64,000 bases of DNA, from contig MU006228.1 in the NCBI GenBank assembly GCA_010093685.1, forward strand, positions 1,184,178 through 1,248,177. Reading direction: 5' to 3'. Below, piece after piece: positions 11,019-22,892 of this stretch (within the stretch, counting starts at the first letter, position 1; the number at the start of each line of letters is the position of its first letter). Both the position numbers and the translations under genes were made by a program. Below the pieces are notes generated by a model that was given only the letters and a program-made list of their open reading frames with translations, was not told where the DNA came from and searched no databases. Origin of the DNA: Ophiobolus disseminans. Taxonomy: Eukaryota; Ascomycota; Dothideomycetes; Pleosporales; Phaeosphaeriaceae.

Positions 11019-12637
11019 CTACTTGAACTCCGCCAAAAACTCCTCATGGAACTTAACCAGCCGATTCGTCCACTCCGTCCCGGGCGCAAGAAACGTCGTG
11101 CGGAAGTGCAGTGTGCCCTCTTTCTGTCCAAAGCCCGAGCCCGCAACGACGCACACGCCTGTGGCATCCAGCATGCGGAAGCAGTAGAACTCGTCTGGCT
11201 CGCGGCTTTCTTTCTTGGCTTGCTCGAGGGCTTTGGGCGGGAGGGTGATGGTGGGGAAGAGGTACATTGAGCCCTGGGAACGTAAGTATGTAAGAATAAT
11301 GAGTGGGGGGACTGAGAAGGGGTACGGACCTGCGGTTCATCACACTTGACGCCATCCATCCTCTTAAACGCCTCATACAGCGCATAAGCCCTTTCTTTCA
11401 ACCCCTTAAAGATAGCATCATACTCCTTCCTATACAATTCATAGCTCGGCTCGCCCTGCTTGGGCGGGTTAACCATCATCTCCACAATGCACTGCCCAAG
11501 CACAGGCGGACACAGCTGGATAGACACGAACTTATACACCTCGGCGGCGACCTCCGGATCAAAGCCGATGAGCTCAAAGTAGCCGCCGCGGTGCCCGCAC
11601 TCGCCGACCATACCCTTGGAAATGGAGTGCAGGGACGCGAGCTCGATGTTGTCGTATTTTCCTGGCTCGGCAGCTTGCAGGTCGCGCAGGGCTTTTTTGA
11701 AGGAGATGAACTCTCCGATGAAGACGTTGGTTTGGTAGACTTCGTCGGCGACGACGACTAGGCTCTTCTCGGCGGCGAATTTTAGGACCGCTTTGATGTC
11801 TTCGGCGGGGAGGGAGGCGCCGGTTGGGTTGCCGGGGTTGATGACGCAGATGGCCTTGACGTCTGTACCTTCCTTGACGGCCTTGTCATATGCAGTGCGA
11901 ATGGACTCCAACGACGTACCCCACGCCTGCTCCTCGTTGAGATAGTATGGCACGACACGGGCGTCGAGGACGGAGAGGGTGGCGGTGTAGAGGGGGTACT
12001 GGGGGATGGGGACCATGATGCCGGTCTCGGGCTTTGCGCAGATGGTGTGGAGGAGCGTGTTCACGCCGGATGAGGCGCCGTTGCTGAGGTAGATGTTCTC
12101 AAAGCTGGCCGGGTAGCCATCTCGTCCTGCTTGTCGTTAGCCAGTGACTTATAAAGAGAATCTGCATGCCATACGCTCAATGTACTCGGCAACGCTCTGC
12201 CTGATGCCCGGTGCGCCCTGACTCTGGCTGTATGCGCCCACGCTCTTGACTTCCTTCAACAGCTTCTTTGCCCGTGCAACGACATCCGACTTGTAGCCCA
12301 GGCTGTCGGTGAGGACCTTCTCGTGCTCCAGTAGTTCAGGGTTCTCCAGCAGACTGGCGACCTGTCGGAAGAATGTGATGGGCTTCTGGTCCAGTTGCTG
12401 TGGGTTTCCGATGTTGGCTGCAATGACTGTGTCGAACGGCAGGTCCTTACCCTCGCCCTTTGCCAGCTTCGCACGGTACTGCTCCGACTTTACCGCCAAT
12501 TCACCACGGACGGCATACTTGGCAGCGCGAACATGTGGGTTGATATTGTCGAGGTTCAACGCCTTGTGTGATAGGCCCGACGACATGGTTCGTGTAGGTT
12601 GTAGTGTCAGTCGAGGCGGGGACGGTCTATGCAGCAC
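11019..12637 (-). CDS. ALT1: Alanine aminotransferase (PLP-dependent, class I/II)
   Basis: Three exons: 12637 (or 12586) to 12175, 12126-11330 and 11273-11019, with introns of 48 nt (12174-12127) and 56 nt (11329-11274). Both close in frame: AEYIE|RDGYPASFENIYLSNGASSG and CDEPQ|GSMYLFPTITLP. The enzyme interconverts alanine and 2-oxoglutarate with pyruvate and glutamate. The PLP lysine lies in SISKGMVGECGHRGGY; VINPGNPTG and VVADEVYQ are the usual fold I motifs. From the inner Met (MSSGLSHKALN, 12586) the protein has 487 residues, the usual cytosolic length. The upstream Met adds 17 residues rich in Arg, Pro and Thr, so alternative starts giving mitochondrial and cytosolic forms are possible but unproven. 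Confidence 0.93.
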
Positions 12638-13438
12638 TGGGAAAGGTGAAGAGTGAGTGACAGTCTAGACAATGACGCGGTGAAGGCGATAAGTATCTCT
12701 CGTAACAGTACTTTTTCGCCGCTGGGTAGCATGAATCAACGGCATCGAGGCCGTGGGCTAGTTTTCATGCCTCACGCGTGGTGCCCCACTACAAGCACAC
12801 ACACCTCCGTGTCTGGCCGTAAACCCGTGCCCGAGTCACGGTAGGAAGGGAATAAGGCGGCGGAAACAAATACCTCTTGAGCTCCTACTGCCCGTGGACA
12901 GTGCCACAGGAGAACATGTCCGTGTCTCCGCGAGTGACCTGATGGTCGAGTGACAAAAGCGCCGACCGCCCGATGACGGCGTCATGTTCGACCTTATCGG
13001 TGCTACCCCACACTCGTCGCGGGATCCTGCCGATAGATCCCCGAGTAAGGTTGAGGCGTAGATTCGTGCACAGTAAGCGTGGGTCGACCAGCAGAATTTG
13101 TGTAAAGTGAGCGTTGGAAAAAGACGCGTGGGAGTCGGCGGAAAAGCAACCATATGTCGCGCATCTTCTCTCACCGCATCCAGAGCCGCGACTAGAGCTT
13201 GGGCCATTAGCCGATCTAGGCAAGGCGATGCGGGAGCTGAGTTGATAAGTAGGCTTACGCGTGGTTGCGTGGTATGTAAGAGGTCTGAACATTATGCACG
13301 GATCGTCATGTCAGTCTTGCAGGTAGGTGAAACCGAGCTCATTCGTATCAGCTTTTGTGTGCTTCAGCGACCAGTATGCTGGTGTCTAAGTCTACAATGC
13401 TTCGAATCATTACACGTCCTCCAATCCATGACGAATCT
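12638..13438. other. Intergenic between ALT1 start and RPN7 end
   Basis: No gene supported. The left side should hold the aminotransferase promoter and the right side the RPN7 terminator. Open frames here are mutual shadows with no domain. Confidence 0.5.
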
Positions 13439-14993
13439 CTAGCCACGCTCGCTTCCCCTCAGCCTGACTGATTGACCGTACTTCTGAAGCTTGGTGATGA
13501 GCGTATCGCCCTGCTTGACCACATCTGCGTACTGCTTGTTCTTGTCGTCTGGCCGGTTGGTCTCGATGATGCCCTTAACACGGTCGATGGTGCACGGTAT
13601 GCGGTCTGCAGCGATGAACTTGGCGAGGTCCCTTGATAATATTAGTACAAGTTTGACGAACATGGAGAGGAATACTTACTTGTCGAGGAAGTCAACAGTC
13701 ACACCAAAGTCGTTGGCCATGCTCTGTAGGCCGACGACTCGGTATGACTGGAGCAGCTGCTGGTAGCCGCGCAGCCGCATCTCGCGCACGTACCAGCCAC
13801 GATGTTCGTACAGGTATCGATCTTGGCTCAGGAAATTGACCTCTACCTCACTCAGCGCACCAAAGAAGCTCTTGTAGTCGCCCTCGTACAGGCTCTTGAC
13901 GAGCTTGGACAGGGGTGTGAAGTCGACGGGTATTTCCTTCTCCTGCTGACCACCGAGGGTTGTGAGGTTGACGACTGTTGGTGCTGGCGTCGCTGTTGAG
14001 GTTGATGCGTCTGTCATCTCCTCGTCGCCAGCTGCTGGGCCGGCTGATGTCTGGCCGGTAAGCGCGGCAAGCTTCTCCTCCCCACTACCGACAATCGCCT
14101 TGATTTCGGGCGCATCCACCACCTTTGACTTGAAGTCGACACGCTTGAGTGAGACGGAGCCCGCAAGTATCGCGAAAATGACGAGGTTCGAGTAGCTACA
14201 TAGCTCGTAGCTGGTGAAGGTTGACAGGCTGTCGAGCAGGAGCGGGGCGGCTTGCAGATGTGATCTGACGGTGAGATAGTGTAGACCGGTGTATGCCTTG
14301 AGACGATTTCGGCGGTCCCAGTCACCCCCGCTCTCGACCAAAGCGCTTGCCCGGTCGATGCTCTTCTTGGCCAAGACTCGGTCGCCGAAGAATAGGGCGA
14401 CTCGTATTATGGCGAGGACGAGGTCGATCTTGGTGCCTAGAATGCCCGTCTTTTCGAAAATGGCTTCGTAGCTTGCGATTGCGTTGTCCTATATGTTGTC
14501 AATAATTCCGCAGGTCCACATGATGTCAATGTCCCACCTTATCGCCTATACGGTTGTAGAGCTCCGCCCGCTTGCCCCGGGCTGCCTGCACCTCTGTCTC
14601 GCCCGCCTTCTCTGCCGCCTCGTCTTCCTCTTTTTGTATCGCCTCGAGCTCCTTCTCGTTCTCGGCCTTTAGGCTCTCGTACCGCTTCTCGTCCCATGAC
14701 AACGGCACCTCTAATAACGGGTTCCGTGTGGCGAGCATGTTTGCGAGACTGGCGGACGGCCGTCGCTTGGTGTTTGGATGGTCCGAGGTGCCTTCACCGG
14801 GCGCATTCAGGACACCGTCTGTCGGGTGGGCGAGGTACCGATAGAGCGGCGCCATCTTGTGTTCTGTAATGGCATCTTCGACCGACTGCAGCGACGCCTG
14901 CTTGGTGGACTTGTCGGCGGCGGGATTGGTGAGCTGGAAGATGCTCTGCGCCAGCTGCAGGTCGGGATACTTGGCGAACTGCGGGTCACCCAT
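13439..14993 (-). CDS. RPN7: 26S proteasome regulatory subunit Rpn7 (PSMD6 type)
   Basis: Three exons, 14993-14538, 14488-13680 and 13631-13439, give 485 residues. Introns: 49 nt (14537-14489, GTGGGA...ATATAG) and 48 nt (13679-13632, GTAAGT...TACTAATATTATCAAG). The start MGDPQFAKYPDLQLAQSIFQ is chosen because it begins the conserved part; the in-frame Met at 15095 would add only a Ser/Thr/His tail. Rpn7 is a PCI-domain subunit of the 19S lid. The helical repeat region contains NRIGDKDNAIASYEAIFEKT, the PCI part contains SYELCSYSNLVIFAIL and REMRLRGYQQLLQSYRVVGL, and the C-terminus KLQKYGQSVRLRGSERG is a family hallmark. An acidic, Thr-rich insert of about 60 residues (EEMTDASTSTATPAPT) in the middle is probably lineage specific. 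Confidence 0.94.
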
Positions 14994-15415
14994 CTTGGCG
15001 GCTGTGGTATTTGAAGGTGAGAGGGTGTAGTGGTGGTAAAGGCGGCGTGTTGATGTCGTGTGGTGTTTGAGGCTCTGCAGTAGTTGCAGCTCCAACTACG
15101 CGATGCGGGCGGAAGGCGGGGCTTGGCACGCGAGAGCTCCGTTGTTAGTCGCTCTTACCAACACCTCAACCTCCATTGTTCCTCCTCCCTGTACAACAAT
15201 TACATCTTGACTTTATTGCCTCACATTCGCCCCAGATACTGGCGCTCTTTCACTGAAGACAAGAGCCTAAGGACATACAACAATACAATTACACTACCAA
15301 GCCTTGCGACAGGCCCGAGGGTATCCAGCTCATACTCTGACTATATCATAGTTCCGGCACGACAACAGCTAATCAAAGCGACTGAGAGGTTCCCGGTCTT
15401 AAATACACCACGATC
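14994..15415. promoter_or_regulatory. Bidirectional promoter between RPN7 and ABD1
   Basis: About 420 bp separate the start codons of two divergently transcribed housekeeping genes. It must serve both. I see no convincing TATA box; CT-rich and ACACC runs precede ABD1. Shared control is inferred from the arrangement only. Confidence 0.5.
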
Positions 15416-16801
15416 ATGGCCGGCGGAGACAGAAAGCGCACGCGCTCTGCCTCAAGATCACCGTCAAGATCACCACCACGCCAGCGGAAGCGGCCTGGTG
15501 CCGGCACCCGTCTCACGGCCGCCGACCGAGAAGCTGCGCGCAAACGGCAGGAGGAGCGCGATCAGGAAGCCGCGCAAGCCGCTCAGCGTGAGGCAGCGCA
15601 ACGAGGTATCCACGATGCGGTCAAACAGCACTACAACATGGTCCCTGAGCGAGGCCGTGAGTTTCGCAAGACAGACAGCAAGATCAAGGGCCTGCGCAGC
15701 TTCAACAACTGGATCAAGTCATCTACCATACAAAAGTTCATTGGCGACGAGCGCAACCTCAGGATTCTGGACATTGGCTGCGGCAAGGGAGGAGATCTGG
15801 GCAAGTGGCAGGCTTCAAGAAAGGTCGAACTATACGTGGGCTGTGATCCGGCAGACGTCTCCATCAAACAAGCCAAAGACCGGTACGCGGAGATGCAGAG
15901 GAAGCAGCGTCGCCTTTTCCACGCTGAGTTCTACGCCAAAGACTGCTTTGGTGAGTGGCTAGGCGACATACCCATCATCAAGGAGGTTGGCATCGACCCT
16001 GCAGCCGGGCCCGGCAACGCCATGAGCCAGCGCTGGGGAGGTGGAGGCTGGGACATGGTCACGATGATGTTCTGCATGCACTACGCGTTTGAGAGCGAGG
16101 AGAAGGCCAAGGGCATGCTCAGGAACGTGTCTGGAGCACTCAAGAAGGGCGGTCGCTTCATTGGATGCATACCCAACTCGGACATGCTCACTCAGAGGGT
16201 CATCGAGCATCACAAGGCCAAGGGCACTGCGCCGCCAGAGGTTAACGCTGCAGACGACGAAGAGGACGACCGACCGACTTTCGCCAGCGACGACGAGGAT
16301 GACTGGGACCCTGAGAAGAGTCTTGACAGCCCCAAACCGAACGATTCCGAGCACGCCGATGACACAATTGGAAAGGCGGAGGACACAAAGAAGGGGAAGG
16401 CGAAGAAGGATGTCGAGGAGGACGGCGAGGTCGAAGAAGAGGGCTTCAAATTTGGCAACAGCATCTACAGCGTCAGATTTCCAGGCAAGACACCCCCAGA
16501 CGGCACTTTCCGGCCTCCATATGGCTGGAAGTACTTCTACTTCCTCGAAGAAGCCGTCGAAGCGCCTGAATATGTCGTGCCTTGGGAGGCGTTCCGTGCG
16601 CTGGCAGAAGACTACAACCTCGAACTCCAATACCGGAAGCCGTTCCGAGAAGTGTGGGAAGAGCAGAAGGACGACCCGGAACTTGGGCCGTTGAGCGAGC
16701 GCATGGGCGTACGCGATAGGTCAACCGGACGACTCCTGACGACTGAGGAGGAGTTGGATGCGGCCGACTTCTATCATACTTTCTGCTTCTACAAGGTTTA
16801 G
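15416..16801 (+). CDS. ABD1: mRNA cap guanine-N7 methyltransferase
   Basis: A single exon encodes 461 residues. It transfers a methyl group from S-adenosylmethionine to N7 of the cap guanine on nascent mRNA. The N-terminal 30 residues are Arg/Ser rich and basic. The family signature HYNMVPERG and LRSFNNWIKSS precede the SAM-binding loop LDIGCGKGGDLGKW (about 118-131). WDMVTMMFCMHYAFES and GGRFIGCIPNSDML are further conserved blocks, and the end FYHTFCFYKV is typical. An acidic linker of about 90 residues, rich in D, E and K (around 275-345), splits the catalytic domain and is absent from short homologues such as the yeast enzyme. The divergent neighbour is RPN7. Confidence 0.95.
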   Translation: MAGGDRKRTRSASRSPSRSPPRQRKRPGAGTRLTAADREAARKRQEERDQEAAQAAQREAAQRGIHDAVKQHYNMVPERGREFRKTDSKIKGLRSFNNWIKSSTIQKFIGDERNLRILDIGCGKGGDLGKWQASRKVELYVGCDPADVSIKQAKDRYAEMQRKQRRLFHAEFYAKDCFGEWLGDIPIIKEVGIDPAAGPGNAMSQRWGGGGWDMVTMMFCMHYAFESEEKAKGMLRNVSGALKKGGRFIGCIPNSDMLTQRVIEHHKAKGTAPPEVNAADDEEDDRPTFASDDEDDWDPEKSLDSPKPNDSEHADDTIGKAEDTKKGKAKKDVEEDGEVEEEGFKFGNSIYSVRFPGKTPPDGTFRPPYGWKYFYFLEEAVEAPEYVVPWEAFRALAEDYNLELQYRKPFREVWEEQKDDPELGPLSERMGVRDRSTGRLLTTEEELDAADFYHTFCFYKV

Positions 16802-17247
16802 GCAATGCGAGGCTGATCCAGAAGGTCTTGGCGGATGAGGATACTTTGGCGCATCAAAAGTGCCATCCAGCACATGCTGAAATTCGATTTAAAAATGAGT
16901 AGCTGTAAATCTAAGATACCAATTCGATATTGCACATGCCATTGTCCTACAAAGCCCTCGCGTGTTCGCGTGACATGCGCGTCTTTACCTCGGTCCACCT
17001 GTTGCGACCGTTGCCGGCCATTCACGAGCGACCCAGCAAAAGCCGACGAGCCAGGACATTGTCTCCACCTCCACCTTTGGCTTCCGCAACCTGAGCCGCA
17101 CTCCTTAGACCTCCGCTCCTTCACTCACCTCTCGAATCTAACTCACTACGATCATACGTGCGCCTGCTGAAGCTGAAGCTGAAGCTGGACTTCTCTCCCT
17201 CGCGAGTCATCCTAAGTGTCTTTGTTGGCGATAAGGAAGCAGACAAG
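16802..17247. other. Intergenic, ABD1 terminator and PEX11 promoter
   Basis: No gene. A GAAGCTGAAGCTGAAGCTG hexamer run sits just upstream of the PEX11 start (about 17167-17187). Confidence 0.5.
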
Positions 17248-18093
17248 ATGGTTGCAGACGCCCTCATCTACCACCCGACGGTGTCGCATTACTTGAAGTT
17301 TGTTGCGACGACTGGTACGTCTTCTATGAGGCTGTCTGTATACAACATGACCACATAGCATGCCTGCCCACACCTCCCTACCCCCAATGCCATCCCCATA
17401 CTCACCACCCCATCCCCCCCTCCAAATCAACCCACCACTAACACCCCAACAGTCGGCCGCGACAAAGTCCTGCGCACCCTCCAATACTTCTCGCGCTTCC
17501 TCGCGTGGTACCTCTACCGCACGAACCGCCCCCTCAGCACCATCACCCCCTTCGAAACCACCAAAAAGACCTTCGGCCAAACGCGCAAGCTCATGCGCGT
17601 CGGCAAATTCGTCGAGCACCTGCGCGCCGCCGCCGTCGCCAGCGACGCCAAATCGCTCGACCCGGTCCTGCGCTTCACTGCCGTGGGCCGCCAGCTCGGC
17701 TACGCTTTCTACATGCTGCTCGACAACGCGTGCATCCTCGATGTCACGTCGATCCGCAAATTCAGCGCCGCCCCGCGCTTGCTGCGCGAAGCGAATCGCG
17801 CGTGGCTTACGGGCTTGACGTTTTCGCTCGCCAGCGGCTTGTATAGTTATTACAACCTTGCGCTGCGGGCGAAGAGCATCAAGGAGAATGGCGATCCTGA
17901 GAAAGTTGTGGAGGGTAGGAAGGTGGAGAAGGAGTTGAATGCGGTTAAAGTGCAGTTGTTGAGTGATATTTGTGATATTACGATTCCGACGACGGCACTG
18001 GGGTGGGTTGAGTTGGATGATGGGATTGTGGGGTTGGCGGGGACGACGAGTAGTTTGTTGGGGGTTTGGGGGCAGTGGAGGAAGACTGCGTGA
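17248..18093 (+). CDS. PEX11: Peroxisomal membrane proliferation protein PEX11
   Basis: Two exons, 17248-17314 and 17453-18093, with a 138-nt C-rich intron (GTACGT...CCAACAG), give 235 residues. The start MVADALIYHPTVSHYLKFVA joins across the splice to GRDKVLRTLQYFSRFLAWYL, the amphipathic helix that tubulates the peroxisome membrane. Later motifs include FGQTRKLMRVGKFVEHLRAA, NRAWLTGLTFSLASGLYSYY and a C-terminal hydrophobic stretch. PEX11 controls peroxisome elongation and number. The length matches the fungal family. Confidence 0.94.
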
Positions 18094-20466
18094 GGGGAGG
18101 AAGGGGGGTTGGGAGGGGAGATGGGGTGCAGGGTGTTGGCGTGGAGATTGGTGTGCCAACGAGATGTATGGGGTCGTATATGTATATTTTACTTCACTTA
18201 TCGAGCGTGTTCTTACCCAGTTTTCGAGATATACTGTCATACGTCAGAACAGCTCTACTCCTCTGATATGCCTGGTCCTCCAAGGTTGTTTCGCTATCAA
18301 GCAGGACTAACTTACTTGTCTACGAGTGACTTACCGGTCGGAGGCAGACCGAGATCACGTCTGCCTACCGGCATGTTGTTCACGTCAGATCATCCAGACC
18401 TTTCGCTGCTGACACGAGGGCTTTTCCACCTTATGTAGAGTAGTGTATAAAGTACCTGGGAGATGGGATGGATAGGGTAGGGTGGTGTTAGAATAGTCAC
18501 GTATAGTTGTGGCTTTGGTGGGAAAACGTTTTCGGTTGGAGGGATTGTATGTAGAAAGGATTGTATTGCATTGGAAGGAATGGTGAGCTGGTGAGCATTA
18601 CGACATTGCTGCTAATGCAGGATCCGGGATTCGTTCAAACAACCCGAACAGCCCAGCACGAAGGTTTGTCACGCGAATTTTGAGGATCATCGTCGAAAAT
18701 ATCTCGTGAGTGCCTCCTGCTTATTAGCACCTTCCCCAAGTCGCGCTTGCTGTTTACACCAACTTCTTCCCCAACTTCACCACACCACGACATTTTTCCT
18801 TCCAGCATGTCATCGTGCAAGCTGTTCGCCATATATAACCCGACACTAACTACATTCACCGGGCCTAGCGAGCATCTCGTGTGGACCTCCAATCTGCGGG
18901 TATCTACGTATCTACCCGGGAAGCGACCGGGCTTGGAACACATCGTGTGTAAGCATCCTCCCAACCCTCCCGTTGCACCACCTGCTACATATAGCGATGC
19001 GATGTTGCTGTTATATAGCTCATGCACAGCAGCTCCAACGACTGCAAAACGCTGTCAGCAGGCCACGGTCCTCAAGATGGCCATGGTGGTGGTCAGCGCC
19101 TCAGCCATCACACAGGACGCACGTGGGGTTGCAGCTGGTGATGACTGCAGCAACAGTGTTTTGTAACGCCGAACATGCAGTTGGGTGACAGCGCTACAAA
19201 CCTTGCTTGTTGGACTGCCAGCAGCTCACCTGCACTCTTTGTCGTCGTTGAGTGGTTCCCAACTGCGCATCTGAGACGCACACCGTCCTCGAGTATCGAG
19301 ATCGGAGCTGGAATGTCTGCATAGCGCACACAAGTTCGACACCAACTGGTTTAGTACCATGTGCTGCAACCACCATAAGCTCCAAAACAATAACCTACAT
19401 GTATAGTGGTCATTGTAAGACTTCGCTTGCGTCGCTGATCTTGCTCCAATCACTTCGTGGCGTCGGGTTTCGAAACAGCCACTCAAAATCCAACGCGGGG
19501 TCGCACAAGCAAGCCACCAACACTGCACCACCGCGCACCGCGCATGTCGCGCTTCCTTCCAATCTTGCTTGAGAAACTCGGGCCTTTCTGCCTTGACTCT
19601 GCGAATTGAAGATTCGAAGCGGAATGAACGACGGACATGGCGACTGTAAACCACTTAGCGGCCGAACCTGACGATCCCCCTCTCGTAGACCCCGTCAGTT
19701 TCGAACAAGGTTTCTCTAACCTGTTTGATGCTGCGCCATGTGGTGGAGCTGCTACCAATCGTACGTACAGAACGCCTCGCGAACTCAGCACCCGTTCTAG
19801 TAGCTTGCCACCACTGGCGACATTGCGTGCAAAGAGCTGCAACTTGCTTTTTGGTGTTGGTGTGTGAGCATGCAACCTCCTGAGATTTCGACACATTGAC
19901 TCGTATCCGCCGGCTGGGCCGCTTCCTTCCAGGTTCTACATGGGGCTGATAGACCACCTGGTAGCTCTAGCGTCAGATTCCGGGATCCGAAACGACGTGC
20001 AACGGTCGTCACAGACTAGGTTCCTCACCACGCTCCAGCTTGGCAGCCAATCATGCCTATTTCGTGCTTCCCATTGCACGCGGCCGGGGTTGTAAAGGGT
20101 AGAAGCGTAAGCTAAATTGATCTTCCCCCGGACGCACAGGGGTAGCATGTGGCGAGTAATTCCATCCCACGCTACAGCCTTAGTTAGCAGGCAGACCTGG
20201 GAGTTAGAGGGTCTCGTTGCTTATATGACCTTTGGGCCCCGCGTTTTGACAGCCTTGCCGAAGGGATAATCTGGTTCTGTGCGACAACAAAGACATCATC
20301 GCTACCCGTGTTTCACCGCAGCATCGCCTTTGATCTGGTGGGATATGCAGGAACAAAGAGTCGGGGATTATAATATACGCCGGTTCGAACATCGACCCAC
20401 CTGAACCTTGGGTTCTTTCCTGGAGTCGGAGAAAAGAACCGCTGGGACGGACTTGGAGCAGACATC
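18094..20466. other. Long intergenic stretch
   Basis: About 2.4 kb without a supported gene. Open frames at 18635-19166 and 19226-20012 overlap on both strands and lack domains. No tRNA-like or repeat structure was recognised. The last few hundred bases are likely the promoter of the 7TM gene. Confidence 0.4.
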
Positions 20467-22031
20467 ATGGGTCCTGGAGGACTGTACTCGAATCCTAGAG
20501 ATGATCCTCTCAATGCCCATCTTCCGAACATCAATCAGCAGGCGACTATACTAGGTGTGACAATAACCATGTTGGTTAGTAACAACAAGATCTAGACAGT
20601 TCTTATCCGATGGAACGCTGACATCCTTTTGCAGGCGCTAGCCCTTATCGCCATAACCTTACGACTGTGGGTACGGGTACGAGATCGTCTTTGGGGGTGG
20701 GATGATGCGTTTGTATTACTCGCTGGGATTGCGAGTGCTGCAGGAGATATTATAGTGTGTTTGAGTGAGCAGGCAAGACTTTCGATGCAAGATACTGGAA
20801 CTAACATCTTCAGCGCCAAATGACGGAATGGGGCTACATTTCCAGACCCTCAATCGGGCTCATCGATTGGAATATTTCAAGGTATGTTCATGGGTCGAAG
20901 TATCGAACAACCATTGACGTAGACTAGCACATCTACTCGTCGAATATCGCCTACTGTGCCAGCACGACTTGCATCAAGCTCGCAATCCTTTTCCAGTACC
21001 TCCGACTCTTTAGCGAATCCTCATCGTTAACATCAACCTCCCGATATCGCCTTGCACGCCAAATCACCATCTCACTGATAGTTCTCTGCTCGCTATGGGG
21101 ATTCACCTTCTTCTGGCTTTCAATCTTCCCATGCAAGCCCGTTGCATTGAACTGGGACACAACCCTCAAGGGCAAGTGCATAGGCTGGGGCAGTAAAGAC
21201 CCCAATCATTTCTACGCGATGTTTGCCGCACATTCTGCCAGCAACATGTTCCTCGATATCCTAGTTCTGCTGGTACCACTCCCTTTCTTGAGCACGCTGC
21301 GATTAGCGGGGAGAAGCAAGGCTGGCCTGATGACTCTGTTCACACTCGGCATCATGTAAGTTCACCCAGCCTCTATATATCGTGATCTCAACTAACGTAA
21401 TATCAGCGTCTGCGCCGTATCCATCGGCCGCATGATCTCCCTCGCCATTAACAAAGCCGGCACAGTCCCCGTCATGAACATGTCCTTCCACGTACCCATC
21501 GTTTACATCTTCTCTGTGCTCGAAGTCAACATCGCCATCATCGCCGCCTCGATCCCCATCTTCTGGCCCGCCATCGTCACCCTCGCAACAAACAAGATCT
21601 GGGTCGTAAACGAGATTGAAATCCGCGTCGAAAACAATTCCCGCAACAGCCTCTCTTCTGCCGGCGACATCGGCCTCGCTGAACATGGCTCCTGGAGTAA
21701 ACTCGATAACAAGGACGACCCCGACAGGCGCACCAGCAGACTCAGCGTTTTGGCGAAAGCGTACGATCGCACCAGCTCGCGCTCCCATCAACATAAACAC
21801 AGCAACGCGTCGACGATATGCCGCACCCTCGGCCACGACGCCGGCGAGCGCACGTCCAACGACTCGCAGCGCATCTTGTTCTTGAACGCTGGGCGGGAGG
21901 GCAGTAATGCGACGCTGGGCAGGGATGAGTGGCTGGCCGAGGCGGATCGACAGAATGCGATGGGCACGACGACAACGACGATTAAGACGGCGGATGTGCC
22001 GTATGAGCAAATACGGAAGATGGAGAGATAG
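20467..22031 (+). CDS. Fungal rhodopsin-like 7TM integral membrane protein
   Basis: Five exons, 20467-20574, 20635-20764, 20814-20881, 20928-21355 and 21407-22031, give 452 residues. All four introns (60, 49, 46 and 51 nt) have GT-AG ends and conserve frame. The order fits the fungal rhodopsin domain family: a short N-terminus, RLWVRVRDRLWGWDDAFVLL, GMGLHFQTLNRAHRLEYFKH, IAYCASTTCIKLAILFQYLR, the Cys-bearing loop WLSIFPCKPVALNW...GKCIGW, LDILVLLVPLPFLSTLRL, SIGRMISL and a seventh helix ending NKIWV. The C-terminal 110 residues are hydrophilic and Ser/Asp rich, probably cytosolic and phosphorylated. This family includes PTH11-related receptors, but no CFEM domain is present. The ligand is unknown. 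Confidence 0.88.
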
Positions 22032-22892
22032 GGAGGGTGGGTTGGTTAGTTGGTGGGAATTGTTTGTTAAGCGTTATACCCCTGGGATAGTGAATACTGA
22101 GATAATGTACGACTTATTGTTAGACTGAGTGGTGGTGCATGTCTTCTTCCATGTTATTTTCATTGTTCTTTGAGGTTATTCTTCAACAGCCTCTCATACT
22201 CTAAGCACGCCGGTCCAATAACTACCATCTCGCTCGCGCGCCCCGACCTTCCCACTTTCCACCACGCGCCTTCAACCGAGACAAGCTTCGTCTTTCCGCG
22301 ATAAGCTCAACGCAGCGTCAGCGGCGCGCAACCAACTAACCGTAAGCAGGTTCGTGCTGATGCTTCGGCACTCGGCAAAGGCTTGTGCGGCGAGATCGTC
22401 ACTGCCACCGTCAAGCCAGGAGGGTAGCGAGAATCTCACCAAGCGTACATTTTCGTATGAACAAAGCATTAAAGTCTCGACTGTATAGCTTTTTATCGTG
22501 AACTGAGATTGGGTAGAAGCGTAGTAACAGCCCTGGATATTTGTGTCGTTTTGCTTGACGATATGTTTGATGAGGTTTTGGCGACGGATACTAACGTCGG
22601 TATTCCCGCTGGGAACTGGCACCTTCTGCATCGAGCCGTGGCTTGTGTGCCGCCACGGGACGACGCTAACATTTTGCTATTTTCCTACTGGCTAACAACT
22701 TGACAAAGATCACACGGGCTTGCTGAGTGGGTGGCACGGAATGCGAGACAGGGTGTGGCTAGCTTGACGTAAGTTTGGGTGGGACCGATAAATACTTGGG
22801 TTGTGCGATCGCTGGTTTGTTTGAACGGATCTTTTGCACGCCAAACTTTGACGACTTTACCAACACGACTGGACGAGCGTTTGTGACTCAAG
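22032..22892. other. Intergenic, promoter side of the MFS permease
   Basis: No gene seen in 860 bp. Frames on both strands overlap with no motif. Confidence 0.45.

Noticed and set aside
18635..20148. Several overlapping 100-140 aa frames on both strands
   Set aside because: They shadow each other, none shows a domain, signal peptide or conserved motif.
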